From Brachionus manjavacas (lineage: Eukaryota; Rotifera; Eurotatoria; Ploima; Brachionidae): DNA of 64,000 nt. The notes beneath the pieces are model-generated. The model searched no databases. It had not been told where the DNA came from and saw nothing but the letters and a program-made list of their open reading frames with translations. Position 1 is the stretch's first letter, and every line of letters starts with the position of its first letter. Positions 1 through 10,536 of this stretch are shown one piece after another. The translations under genes were made by a program, and so were the position numbers. The DNA is taken from NCBI GenBank assembly GCA_019054805.1, contig JAHQIY010000015.1, positions 1,496,001-1,560,000 on the forward strand. Reading direction: 5' to 3'.

Positions 1-2
1 GC

Positions 3-1224
3 ATACTTGAGTTTTCTCGGAGCACAAAATCAAAGGCAAAATTTCAAACCATTGCTCCAAAGCCTGATCTTTCTGAAGTAGAAATTCAGCCAACTTGCAG
101 CAAAAATCTTGCACCTGAAGATGACTTTGCAAAATCAGTCCTAGACTTATTGCCAGATTTAGCCCCAGACTTAGTCAAGGTATTAATGAAGAAAATTTTT
201 TAAGTTTTTTAATTTTTTTAAAAAAGAAATGCCTCAAATACTATGATAATAATGTTGAGCAAGTAATAAACGCATTTTTGGAAAATAATCTTCCACAATT
301 TCCTTCGGAAGAACCTGAAAAATCAATGTATAATTTAAAAATAATAAAAATTATCTCTTTAACTTTTTTATTTGTCCAGATTAGATCAAAGCGAGCAGAA
401 TTTAAGAAAAAATGTTTACGACAATGATGAATTTGACGTTTTTAACAAGAATGAAGTGGATTTGTCAAAAATCTACCTTGGAAAAAAGTGAAAAAAGTGA
501 AAAAAATTTTTTCAAAATTCTAAAAAGTTAACTTTTTCCTAGAAATGAAATAGAAAAGTTTGATTTAGATAACAAAGATGATGTGCGTCGAGATTTTGTT
601 TTGTATGAATTTAACGAAGATGACATTTACGAAGATGAATATGATGACACTTATGACTCAAATATTACTGCTAATGATAACTATGATGGATTTAATATCA
701 AGTAATCAAAGTTAAAAAATAAAAATTTAAATATTTATTTTTTAATTTTAAGACCACTGAACCAAAAACTTGATATAAAAAAAAGAGATATCTTCGAGGC
801 TGAATTGAATGAAGAGGAACAAGAAGATGAGGAACAAGAAATCAAGAAAATTGATGACCTAAAGAGCAAGACTGAAAATGATAAAGGTAATAATCAATTT
901 CAACATCAGCAGAGACGATTCGAGACCGGCAAAGGACACCGAGGTGCCAAAAATCCACAGCCCTATTTCGAAAAAAAAGAGAACACATCTCAGCACCAAA
1001 ACCAATCTCAACCACGGCAGACTCAATTGCCACAGCGACAAAATTTTAGAAATAGAGCGCGAGGCTCCAAAGAAACGAGCGAAGATGGAGCTGCTGCTGC
1101 TGCTGCTGCTCCGAAGACCGACGAAGAAATCAAACGTGACAGAAGATGGAAAAATGACAACAAAGCCTCTATAGCTCATCATAATCGCAAATATTTATCA
1201 ATGAAAAAAACTGGCTTCATGTGA
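3..1224 (+). CDS. ASCC2: ASCC2 (activating signal cointegrator 1 complex subunit 2), C-terminal part
   Basis: ASCC2 is the ubiquitin-binding subunit of the ASC-1 complex, which acts in alkylation repair and in rescue of stalled ribosomes. The window opens inside an exon. Exons that join in phase are 3-179, 227-327, 380-487, 543-701 and 753-1224, with introns of 40-55 bases. The first two exons encode a CUE domain (LLPDLAPDLVK, then CLKYYDNNVEQVINAFLENN), the domain that binds K63-linked ubiquitin. Downstream are the ASCC2 hallmarks NVYDNDEFDVF, VDLSKIYLGKK and YDDTYDSN, an acidic stretch, a Gln/Asn-rich basic region with a short Ala run, and the basic tail (HHNRKYLSMKKTGFM) that matches the NHNRR...KGM ending of the family. 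The 5' half lies outside the window. Family assignment is confident; exon borders are inferred from GT/AG and phase. Confidence 0.9.
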
Positions 1225-2151
1225 ACTCTTCTTTTAGAACAATAAAACCAATAATTTTAATATTTATCTTAAAATTTCTTTACAAAAATAAATTAGTTTT
1301 TGAAATTTAAAATTTAATATTCTTAGAGAAAAATTATTTAAACTCTTTGCTTGAATAGAATGATTATATTATGAAAATTAAATTTCAGAATTAGCTTAAT
1401 AAAAAAAATTACGCTCTAATATTTAATTAGATTGTAATTTTTAGGAAATGTTATCTTAAATATTGAGTTGGCGTGTGTATGTGTGCTACATGTTAAGTAA
1501 AATTATGAATGTGCCAAGTATATGAGCAAACATTGTTTGATCCAAATTGGAAAAAAAAATGAGCAACCATAAATGACTTGGCACTTTGAGTAGATTAAAT
1601 TCATTTTTTTTTGCGCAATTATTAAATTCTAATCATCTTTTTCATACAGGTATACGCAATTTATGTAATTATTTAAAAAGAATGATTTCTTTTCTTCCCC
1701 ATTTTCTTGAGCAAAGGTAATATTTACAACTTTTTTTTCGACACAAAAAGTATCGACCCCATTTGGCGTCTATGTAGCAATTAAATGATAAAATGAAATT
1801 ATGTAATCTCTAAAAATCTAAAAAATATTTTTACTTTGATAACTAGAGTTTTGAAATATATAATTTAGCTCGGTTTTTTAGTTTTTAGGCCAATTAACAA
1901 TTCAAACGTCATTCAGAAAAAAGTAAAAAATTTAGAATCTAAAACAACACCACGCGAAAAAAAGATTCTAAATTTTGTATCTTAATATTCACATTTTTCT
2001 TGCTTATTTAATCATTTTATTACATTCATCCAATTTAAAATAAAAGTAATTGAGCAAATAAAGAATTTTGAAATTTCCAAATAGAGAATTGAAACATTTT
2101 AAAACAAGAAAAAAGCATTTCAAAATCCAATTTATTTTAAGTTTTCAAGCT
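1225..2151. other. intergenic, no gene seen
   Basis: This is AT-rich spacer between ASCC2 and the first cystatin. An AATAAA-like signal near 1240 could end ASCC2 transcripts. No ORF with protein-like composition was found on either strand. Confidence 0.6.
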
Positions 2152-2783
2152 ATGAACATGCTTGATCAACTAATCACGCCAATTGTTTGTGGTGGACTCA
2201 ATGAAACCCTACCAGCAAACGATTACATACAAAATCTGCTAAATACTGTAAACTTTTTATTTTAATTTAATTTTAAAAAAAATTCCCAAAACCATGCCCA
2301 GAATTATCTTAAAATTTAGCTCTTATCAGAACATAAAATTGCAGAATACAAAAAAAAAATTTTAAAATCGAATTATCTTTTTTCTTATCAATAAAAATCT
2401 CAAATTGTTAATTATGCAAATTTTTTTGGAAAAAAAAGTGGGCTAATGTTTTTGGGAAGATAAAATTTCCATTTAACTTAGCGATAAATGAGCTTAATAG
2501 TTAGAAAATGATATAAGACAAACTACGGACAAAAATTTTCGATTTTTCCGAGCAATAGAATTTAGGAGTCAAGTAGTAGCAGGACGTAACTTTTTCATAA
2601 AGGTAAATCATAATATTTTTAGATTTTAGAATTTAACAAAAATTCAATTTTTTTTAGGCCCATGTCGGTGACGAGTATTTACATGTTAAAGTGTTTGTTC
2701 CACTGCCTATAACAGGCGAAAAACCGGTTTTAGTTGACATTCAATTCAGTAAATCCAAGACTGACGAAATAACTTATTTCTGA
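2152..2783 (+). CDS. cystatin B (stefin) family cysteine protease inhibitor, copy 1
   Basis: Stefins are cytosolic inhibitors that plug the active-site cleft of papain-like proteases such as cathepsins. Three exons, 2152-2247, 2501-2602 and 2658-2783, join in phase 0 to give about 107 residues. Visible landmarks are the N-terminal Gly-Gly (VCGGLNETLPAND), the first hairpin loop QVVAG inside RAIEFRSQVVAGRNFFIK, the second loop PLP (VFVPLPITG) and the C-terminal aromatic ending ITYF. Exon 2 was placed at 2501 because only that acceptor gives the same 23-residue segment as the paralogue at 5210. Another Met lies two codons downstream. It has lost similarity in the segment before QVVAG compared with the other copies. 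Intron 1 is about 250 bases, longer than the usual 50. Confidence 0.8.
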
Positions 2784-2958
2784 CTTTAAATCATTGTATG
2801 TTTAATAAAAATAGCTTTTCTAATCTTCTTATGTATAAATCATGTAAATAAATTTTCAAAATATTCTGATTTTTTTTTTAAAAAAAATCCATTTTTAGAA
2901 CAAATTTTCACGATCATTTAAAATTTAAAAATTAACAATTTTGCTACTAGAAGATAGA

Positions 2959-3303
2959 ATGAGACTTGGGGGTATTGGTCACGAGAAACCTGCTGACCAA
3001 AATGTGCAACACTTGGTCGATCAAGTAATTTAACTTGTGCTTAAAGATTTTAATTAATTTCAAAATTTTTGCTAGCTCTCGGATGAAATTCAAGTAAAAA
3101 CTGGAACAAGTTATCCTTTTCTAAAAGCAGTCAGTTTCAAAACTCAAATAGTTGCTGGGACAAATTATTTCATTAAAGTCCAAGCTGGACAAGATTATTT
3201 GCATCTGAGAGTATTTCAACCATTGCCTTGTTACAGTAGTACCCCTCAGCTCGCCAGCTTTAAGCTTAGCAAGTCAAGTGACGAGCCGATAGAATATTTT
3301 TAA
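2959..3303 (+). CDS. cystatin B (stefin) family inhibitor, copy 2
   Basis: Two exons, 2959-3024 and 3076-3303, give 97 residues, the usual stefin length. The protein starts MRLGGIGHEKPAD, with the Gly-Gly wedge that enters the protease cleft. It has the first loop as QIVAG (conservative V to I change), then TNYFIKVQAGQDYLHLRVF and the second loop QPLPC, and ends EYF. The 51-base intron sits at the same place as intron 1 of the other + strand copies. The second intron, present in copies 1 and 3 after the FIK codons, is absent here. It lies 175 bases after copy 1 in the same orientation, as expected of a tandem duplicate. Confidence 0.88.
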
Positions 3304-3421
3304 TATCTATTAATAGAATAAATAATTTTTAAAAAATTTATTTTTTCTTCCAATTCACTCCCTCCTAAATCTAAATAAATTAGAATTAAAAATATTTTTT
3401 TTTCATTCAGTTTTTTTTTAA

Positions 3422-4921
3422 ATGATTTACAACGAGGATTCATTAAGTTGCCCGTGTTGTAAAGATCGCTTTGAATCGCCACGAATTTTGCCATGTATGG
3501 AAAGTATTTGTGTGAAATGCATCGATTCCAATGACAAGTTCGAGTGTCCTTTTTGCTATCAAGTTCATTCTGTGCCTCCAGGCGGGTTCCCGATCAATAA
3601 ATCTTTGCTTAAAGTATTGAGTTCAGTAGGTGATGACAAAATTTTTGACAGATATGATCTGGAAAAGTACCGTAATCATCTCAAAAATGCTGAAGAGCTT
3701 GTGAGCTATTTGGACTGTGACATGGATAAAGCAAAAGCTGAAATAAGAAAGTATTGTGAAAATATAAAGGCAAAAATTTTGGACACAATCGACCAACAGG
3801 TCTATTATCTCAACGACATTCGAGATGAGCTGGTTGATGAAGTTTTTCTATTTCAAAAAGACTGCATCAAGACCCTAGAGCAGAATGGCGAGGAACTAAA
3901 TACTTTTAAAAAGTTTTCCCAAGACTGCCAAGCGCTGATTCAAAGCGAAGATTTTAAAAAAGCTGAATCAAAAGAGAAAATAGCCCGAGTGAGAAATACC
4001 GAGTGGAAGTTGGGCACTCAAAAAAAGAAATACAAAAATTTTTTATTCAAAAATGTGAAATTAATTTACCGGGAGCTAAAGATCCAGCAGTTTCCGGCAC
4101 TTGTAAAGCGAAGTTGCCAAGAAATTGACTTGAAACAATTCAAGCATTTCAACTTGGGTCAATATTTATCAAGCGATTCGTTAGACCAAGAAATTCAAGT
4201 TAATCAGCTAGAAAATAAAATGTTTGTTTTCAGCTATCTAGATGATACCACCTGTAATCACATGTTCGAGGTGCGCAATCTTCACCAATTCGAAGCCTTT
4301 AGCAAAAATTTCATTGATTACCTAGAAAGCTCGAATACCTTTATTTTGGTCAAGACCTATAAAAATCGTATTCTTTACCATAAGCATTCTTCATTTCAAA
4401 AAGAATTGACAATTTTTGACCAAAACTTGGACATTATTCAGTATGTAGAAACAAAAATTCAGTTCAAAGATCTTGTGGCTACAGATTCGAAAATTTTTTG
4501 CCTAAAAAAAAATCTTTTCTCAATTACTGTTTACGATTGGAACCTAAACAAACTGATGATTATCAAACAAAATTCTAGTTTATATCCTTTTAGTTCAAAA
4601 ATTGAAGGCCTGTTCGGAAATGAGGAGTATTTGTTCTTTAAGGAAGCTGATTGCGTCAATATGATTACCAAAGAAGGAGAAATGGTAAAAAAAATTCCAG
4701 TTGAAAATAATCTGGAAGTAGTTTGCGTTAAAAAAGATTGTTTCTATGTTAAAAATAAGCAGACAAATTCATTGAATGTTTTGGATTTTAATGGTTTGAT
4801 AGTTTCTAATTTAAAACTTAAAAATTTTCCGCATTTGGATTTTGATTTTTTTCTGGACCACGACAACAATTTTTCATGTTACGATTTGTTCTCACTAAAA
4901 TTGTATATTCAAGATTCATAA
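3422..4921 (+). CDS. RING-finger protein (TRIM-like, B-box not seen)
   Basis: A single-exon gene of 499 residues, probably an E3 ubiquitin ligase or a relative of one. The RING lies at residues 10-45: C10-x2-C13, then C25, C30, C33, then C42-x2-C45. The context PRILPCMESICVKC matches the TRIM/NHL consensus P-R-x-L-P-C-G-H-S-x-C, but the metal-binding His is Glu27 here. The stretch after the RING (VPPGGFPINKSLLKVL) is also typical of invertebrate RING/NHL proteins. Residues 75-210 are rich in charged residues and look helical. Residues 230-499 resemble no family I recognise; alternating hydrophobic strands could be an irregular beta-propeller. No B-box cysteine pattern is present. It lies between cystatin copies 2 and 3, 118 bases after copy 2. 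Confidence 0.8.
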   Translation: MIYNEDSLSCPCCKDRFESPRILPCMESICVKCIDSNDKFECPFCYQVHSVPPGGFPINKSLLKVLSSVGDDKIFDRYDLEKYRNHLKNAEELVSYLDCDMDKAKAEIRKYCENIKAKILDTIDQQVYYLNDIRDELVDEVFLFQKDCIKTLEQNGEELNTFKKFSQDCQALIQSEDFKKAESKEKIARVRNTEWKLGTQKKKYKNFLFKNVKLIYRELKIQQFPALVKRSCQEIDLKQFKHFNLGQYLSSDSLDQEIQVNQLENKMFVFSYLDDTTCNHMFEVRNLHQFEAFSKNFIDYLESSNTFILVKTYKNRILYHKHSSFQKELTIFDQNLDIIQYVETKIQFKDLVATDSKIFCLKKNLFSITVYDWNLNKLMIIKQNSSLYPFSSKIEGLFGNEEYLFFKEADCVNMITKEGEMVKKIPVENNLEVVCVKKDCFYVKNKQTNSLNVLDFNGLIVSNLKLKNFPHLDFDFFLDHDNNFSCYDLFSLKLYIQDS

Positions 4922-5162
4922 TTTTTTCTGCTCTAGAGTTCGTTGATATTTTCCTAATAAAATAATAAACCATTATTTAATTAAAAAATTGTTAGCTTAA
5001 ATTTAAATTATTAAAAAATGATCTGTAATATCTGAATTGTTTTTTGATCAGACATAATTTTATGGCCTAATTTTTAACAAAATCTGGAATTACCTTTAAA
5101 AAAATGTTTTTGCATTAAAAAAAAAATGTCTTTTAGCCAAAAAATAGATACACCCATTTTGA

Positions 5163-5173
5163 TATATATAAAA
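5163..5173 (+). promoter_or_regulatory. TATA-like box of cystatin copy 3
   Basis: TATATATAAAA ends 36 bases before the ATG at 5210. That spacing would give a very short 5' UTR. The call rests on the motif alone in an AT-rich background. Confidence 0.35.
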
Positions 5174-5209
5174 ACAAGTCTACAACAAGTTATTATTTAA
5201 ACTACTACT

Positions 5210-5679
5210 ATGGAATCACAAGAGTCGAAGAAAATGTTCTTTATTGAAGATGAATCATGTGAATCGTTAGAGTATGATCCCAAAGATTTTTATGATGTAA
5301 CTTTGCCGGCTAATGATAGAGTGCAAAAATTGATTGATGATGTAAATAAATATTTTGAATTTTTGAAAAAAATTTAATTATTTTTAAAAAAAAATTTAAG
5401 CTGAGTGATGAGATAAAACTAAAAGCTGGGATAAATGGCGACAAGTTAGAAGCATTAAGTTATAAGAGTGATTTTGTTGTAGGAACAAATTACTTTATAA
5501 AAGTAAAAGAGTTTTAAATTTTTTCTAAATTTTATTAATTTTAATTTTTTAAGGTTCGTTCGCAAGATAAGTATGTGCACGTGAGAATTTTTTTACCATT
5601 TCCATATCAATGTAATCATAAGGAAGTGACAAGTGTACTTAAAGAAAAAAAACAATTTGACAGCATTGATTATTTTTGA
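5210..5679 (+). CDS. divergent cystatin B family protein, copy 3
   Basis: Three exons, 5210-5341, 5401-5502 and 5554-5679, join in phase 0 to give 119 residues. The core follows the stefin pattern: LPANDRVQKLIDD, LSDEIKLKAGINGDKLEALS, VGTNYFIK, VRSQDKYVHVRIFLPFP and the ending DYF. The differences matter. There is an N-terminal extension of about 28 mostly acidic residues in place of the short Gly-Gly start, and the first loop reads DFVVG instead of QVVAG. The conserved first-loop Gln and the N-terminal wedge are therefore both altered, so protease binding may be weaker or different. Both introns are in the positions used by copy 1. Confidence 0.82.
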
Positions 5680-6589
5680 ATTTTTAAATTTCACTCGAAT
5701 TTTTTTTAATTTCGGTTTTAATAAATTTTGTCTTATATTTTCAAGTTTAATTTTTTTGTAGCTGGTCAAAGCGACGTTCGTCAAATTGACTAAATATTTT
5801 TTTCAGATTAATTTCATGAACACTTCAAGAAAAAAAAATGGTGATCAAAAATTTAATTTAATTATTTAAAATCAATTTCATGAACATATTAAAATTTGTT
5901 TTGAAATTTGTAAAAAAACATCATATTTTCAATTATGGTTTTTGTAACATAGAGGAATTTGGAGATCATTTTTTTTCAATACTTTTTAATCTGAAGCTCT
6001 ATATACAGTTATTCGAAGTTTTCAAATGAAAAATTATTTGGTTTATATTCTGAAAATCCAAAATGCCTAGAAACTCTAAAATTGTTTACAACCAAATATT
6101 AAATCAACTTATTTCCAAAAAATTATGAAAAAAAATTTCGACTTTGTTTCATCAGACATTCTATTCTTAACCTATAGAAATTTATTTTTTATATAAGTCT
6201 ACCTAGTGAAAATAAAGTTAGAAAAAACAACACTTTCTTTTAGTCGAGATATATCTAAAAAATATTTCTGAAAGTCAACCATGCCTGAGTCTTTTTTTTA
6301 ATTTCAGTAAGAGTTTAAAAATCATGTCTAAAAATTGGTTAAAATTTAGAAACAATTTAAGCACGTTTTGATAGAAATAATTAACATTACAAAAATTCAA
6401 TTAAAATAACCAAAAAATCATCCAAGTAAAGTTAAAAAAAATATTCATAGTTTATGAAATTAATTTATTTAAATAAATTGATTAATTTTACATGTAATTA
6501 TGCTCAAAAATGACATCTATTGAAACTTAAAAAATGAATAGAAAAAAAATGACACAAAATTGTTGTATTAAGGATACATCTAATCCATC
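5680..6589. other. intergenic, no gene seen
   Basis: AT-rich spacer between two convergent cystatin genes. The only reading frames are low-complexity Lys/Phe/Ile shadows. Confidence 0.6.
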
Positions 6590-6886
6590 TTAGAAGAAAG
6601 CTACTTCGTCTTCATGAGATTTTCCAGCTTGGACACCGCTTAATTCGGGTGGATTTCCAGTGTGTGGCAAGGGCTTGTGAACTTTTAGATGCAAATGCTG
6701 ATCACCAGCGTGAACTTTGATGAAATAGTTGGTTCCGGCCACTACTTGACTTCTGAAACTAACTGCTTTCAAATCTTTTGACTCGTGACCAGGAGCATGA
6801 GTTGCCAATTGTGGTTTAACTTGATTGACCAAACCTTGGATTTCATCGTTAGCGGGTTGAGCTTGTCCTAAACCTCCGACCATCAT
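6590..6886 (-). CDS. cystatin B (stefin), intronless copy 4
   Basis: A single exon of 98 residues and the most canonical stefin of the cluster. It opens MMVGGLGQAQPAND, carries QVVAG within VSFRSQVVAGTNYFIK, has the second loop HKPLPHTG and ends EVAFF. The sequence is noticeably less AT-rich than its paralogues, as expected for a highly expressed, conserved gene. Neither of the two introns of copies 1 and 3 is present, so it is either a retrocopy or has lost both. It runs opposite to the other three copies. A TATAAATA box lies about 60 bases upstream. Confidence 0.92.
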   Translation of the reverse strand: MMVGGLGQAQPANDEIQGLVNQVKPQLATHAPGHESKDLKAVSFRSQVVAGTNYFIKVHAGDQHLHLKVHKPLPHTGNPPELSGVQAGKSHEDEVAFF

Positions 6887-6945
6887 TTTTGAAATTTAAC
6901 TTCGTTTTTTTTGTTCAAGTAAATTTTCTTCTTCAAATGCACGGT

Positions 6946-6953
6946 TATTTATA
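6946..6953 (-). promoter_or_regulatory. TATA box of cystatin copy 4
   Basis: On the minus strand this reads TATAAATA, 60 bases upstream of the ATG at 6886. It suits a strongly expressed housekeeping gene. Confidence 0.45.
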
Positions 6954-8366
6954 TTCAAGTCCTTATTAATAAATTCAAAATATATTATATTTTTAGAACG
7001 CCATTAGAAATTATAAGTTTAGAAAAAATTATAATAAATTTTTTTTTGGGAATCGCCATTTTCTCTATTAATCATAAAAATGATTAAGAGTATGTGTTTT
7101 ATTATGAATAAAATATTTAGCAATAGCGCAATAAACTTTTTATTTATAAAATGATCACTAAACCACTGCTTGGTTACATAATATAGAATTATTTTTTTCA
7201 AATTTTTTCGCATTTATCCTCGATTGCGATCTCTCAAATAGATATGCTAAAATTATACTGAATCATTGGGCTAATCATATGACATTATTATCATATGTTG
7301 AAGGTATGTTCAATTATTGGATTTATCTATCATATGAGTTTTATTTTATCTTGTTCAATTTCACATAAATTGAATTAAAAAAAATAAAAAATTATTTTAA
7401 TAAAAAAATATGATACAATTCAATCCTGTGAATACTTTTGATTTTTTAGAATCACCCCCTAGTTAAAATTGGCACTCTCATTTTAATTTAATCAATAATT
7501 TTCATCCTTAAACTTTTGACCAAAAATAATTATTATTCATGAATTCATGTTAATTTTGTAAAAACTAAATGAACATTTTTTATCCGCATATTTTTTTGAA
7601 AAATTTAATTATCGAGAGGTTTTATTTATATAAAATATTCTTTTTTTTTTTAGTCTAATTTGAAATTTTCTTTTTTTAAATCACAGTTTTTTTGAAAAAA
7701 CTGGCCATAAATGTTGTTAAAAGAAAAGGGAGATGATGCTATCAAAATTCATATTCTTTTCGCTTTTTAAAAATCAATTGTGTTTTCTCAATATAACTTC
7801 TCAGGAAAGATGTAAAAAATTTGCCTACTCCTAATGGTACCCTTTAAGTTTCTCCTACAAAATAATTATCCATTTTCTATCAACCATTAAAATAAAACTC
7901 AATAAATTCATTCTTTCATAATCTCAATTTTATTTTGTTTTAAAAAAAATACAATCTTAAAAAAGTCCTAACAATAAAAGAGCGAAAAAAAATTACATAA
8001 ATAACGGCCATGCTTCGGAACAACCTTTGAAGTCAACCTCTTTAAAAGTAATAATGTAGCAAAATTAACCAAAAAAATTTTAAACTAAAAATTTTAAGAA
8101 ATATTCTAATATTAAAAAAATTTAAGCATTTGAATTGAAAAAATTTAAAAAAATTTAGGAATCAAAATTGGCTAGAGTTTGTTAATAAGATGGAATAATT
8201 CAATTTAAAGTTGACCTTTTTGGAATAAAATAAATATTTTAGACATAAAAATTGAGATTCCTTTCAAAATTTATCGGGATTCTGACTACATCGTTTGATT
8301 TTTTTCCTAAACTACCAAATATTTTGAAAAACATTTCTTAATATCGTTTTTAATTTTTTTTTCCAT
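6954..8366. other. intergenic, no gene seen
   Basis: Long AT-rich spacer. Three CATATG hexamers occur at about 7278-7337, without further pattern. No coding region was found. Confidence 0.55.
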
Positions 8367-8400
8367 TCTGAAGGAGCATTAGCTAAGTACAGATAAAGAA
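8367..8400 (+). mobile_element. isolated 3' end of LINE family B
   Basis: TCTGAAGGAGCATTAGCTAA followed by GTACAG and an A-rich tail. It matches, with a few substitutions, the 3' end of the reverse-transcriptase element at 10537-11710. A poly-T/AT stretch precedes both copies. This is probably a heavily 5'-truncated insertion of the same family. Confidence 0.55.
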
Positions 8401-8724
8401 ATAAAAAAAATGATTTTTTTCTTTATTTTAATATTCATTTTAAATAATTTTTTTGAACTTTTTTTTGATTTTATTTTGATTTTGATATATTTTTGAAAGT
8501 GCGCTAATTTAAAAAAAAAATTTTCTGAATGAGAATTTTCAAAATTCATTTATATGTAACAGTAAATTTCTATAACACGTTACTGGTCTACCAGGAAAAT
8601 TTTAAAATAAATAGGAATAAAATTATGCTTTGTTTTTTTAATTAGTAATTTTGTATATTTACTTTTCATTTTATAATTATGTAAAACAATTTTTTAGTAT
8701 AAGTAATATACTAAAACTTGAAGA

Positions 8725-9001
8725 ATGGTCGATCCAGAGCCATCAAATGAAGATCTTACTATTGATGATATTATCGATAAAGCTAATTCTTTGTTGGTAA
8801 AAGAAATAATGCACGTTATAATCAACAAAAACAAACACAAAAAATACTGAGAAGAAGTAAGAAATATATTCCAGAAGCTTGCTTGGTGGTCAAGGTAATG
8901 TAAAATCCAACTGCACTGGTCAACGTATGACAAATCAATGTGGTTGCATAAAATCCAAGTTGTTATGTAACTCAAGAGGTCATGGAGGGAATTCAAGCTG
9001 A
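8725..9001 (+). pseudogene. remnant of a transposon integrase C-terminus (KRBA2/GIN-like)
   Basis: Three fragments in different frames line up with the C-terminal part of integrases found in KRBA2/GIN-type proteins and their parent elements. A short ORF opens at 8725 (MVDPEPSNEDLTIDDIID). A second frame gives NARYNQQKQTQKILRRSKKY, the helical Gln/Lys stretch. A third gives GGQGNVKSNCTGQRMTNQCG then CIKSKLLCNSRGHGG, matching the Cys-rich GGQG...C-x-C-x6-C-N-S-R-C-H tail. Frame changes and the absence of the segment between the helical and Cys-rich parts show that it is dead. Two of the tail cysteines are also lost (RGH for RCH). Confidence 0.55.
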
Positions 9002-9726
9002 AAAACAAGCAAGTTATTGATTACACTATTTCAGTGATTTACTAAAAAGATTCCAGTAAATTACCAAAAATCAAAGAGAAAAATATTTGTTTTTTTTTAT
9101 TTTGAAAATATACGTTTCGTTTCAGTAAATTATTTAAATATCTAATATGTAAAATTTATTCATTTTTTATTTTTTACATTTTTACTGTTAGACCAGTAAA
9201 TTTGTAAATTTACGTGTTTTTGAAATTTACGGTAACATATATACTTTTCAAAAAATATTACAATAAAAAAAATAAAATTTGACTTACAAAAAAACCTTTA
9301 TTCATTTATAATTCTGGAAAAAAATTTTTTTCTTACTTCAATTTTTTTAAAAATTACCTTAAATTTATGGTAAATGAGCCTAATCGGGTGACCTATTTTT
9401 TTTTATTGCATAAAACGATTCCACTTTGTTCGAAAACTCCAAAAATTGTCACCGAATTAGACCTATTTTTTTGACTCACCCATGTACCTCCTGCAGTTAA
9501 TTATGTTAGGGCTAATAGGGATATTTGGGTTAACCGAAATACCCCGAAAACCATATATATTTTGCCCCAAAACTAACCTCTTTTCCAGAATATTCACCGA
9601 TTTCATCCAATTGGCCCGATAATAATTAAAAAAAGGATTTTAACTGTTATTTTTAAAAATATAAATATTTAAACTATTCTTTATTATTATTCTTTTAAAT
9701 ATATAAATATTTTTTCAGTACTTTCT
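9002..9726. other. intergenic, no gene seen
   Basis: AT-rich spacer between two transposon remnants. No coding potential seen. Confidence 0.55.
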
Positions 9727-9828
9727 ATGTGTTATGTGCAATGAGCTACCATAGGTGACCTCCTAGTAGGTCATCTCCGCAAGCTAGTCTTGCTGTAGCT
9801 TATATATATATTATTATTATTATTGTTT
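9727..9828 (+). mobile_element. LINE family A 3' end, copy 1 (sense)
   Basis: A 5'-truncated copy consisting of the 3' UTR stem-loops and tail. GCTACC at 9745, then a stem AGGTGACC...GGTCATCT, then a stem GCAAG...CTTGC, then TGTAGC, followed by an AT/ATT microsatellite tail (9800-9828). The same arrangement follows the ORF2 stop codon of copy 3 at 54.8 kb, which identifies it as a LINE end and not a stand-alone repeat. Confidence 0.75.
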
Positions 9829-10536
9829 TAAATATACGCTACAACATAACTATTTAGAAAAAAATTTAAACGAATTATTAACGAATTCAAAATAAATTTT
9901 ATGTTTAATTTTTTTCGAGTTAAAAAGATCTTTCTCGGAATGTTGTATAAAAATAAAGCTTGAGTAGTGTTCAATTTTTTTTCAAAAGCACCTTTTTTTG
10001 CGTTATCAAGATCTGCCATCGAATACTTTTTTTTCTTTACTTCTTTTTGTTTGTTCTGATTCATTTTTATAATATATTGACGAATTCTGATAATACAGAA
10101 TGAATATTTTTATCAAATAAAATCAAATTATTTTTGTAAAAAAAGGAGAAACAAAATTTTAAATTTTTCATAAAAATAACGTCATTGTGATCATTTTTGT
10201 CCTTTCAGTCTAATTATGTTAAATATTTTATTTTAAGGGGTAAATGGGTGGGATTTTTGGGTATTGAGGTGATACCTCATTAACCTCTTAACCCATAAAA
10301 ATTAACAACATTAGACAACGGACCCATCGGCTATCTTAAAATTCTAGTAAAATTATTTTCTACTAATTAAGACCCGCTTAAAACCATAAGCAAATAAGGT
10401 CAGTTCAAACTTGTTCCGTCATCGGATCAAAAATTGTCAAACATAATTACTAATTTGAAAAATTCTACCGAATATGCCGAAAAAAAATTCTGAATTAAAA
10501 AATTAGGTTTAACAATTATTTAAAAATATTTCATAT
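9829..10536. other. intergenic, no gene seen
   Basis: AT-rich spacer. A short hairpin, TGAGGT-GAT-ACCTCA, occurs near 10265-10280 within a run of GGGT/ACCC-type words. No gene was found. Confidence 0.5.

Noticed and set aside
859..1182. Minus-strand ORF of 107 codons under ASCC2
   Set aside because: It is the antisense shadow of the ASCC2 last exon, with a Ser run opposite the Ala repeat.
2320..2394. Alternative second exon of cystatin copy 1 beginning LLSEHKIAEY
   Set aside because: No donor follows before a stop, while the exon at 2501 restores the exact length and frame of the paralogues.
8694..9008. Minus-strand ORF of 104 codons
   Set aside because: Antisense to the integrase remnant, whose + strand frames match a known family; the minus translation has no family character.
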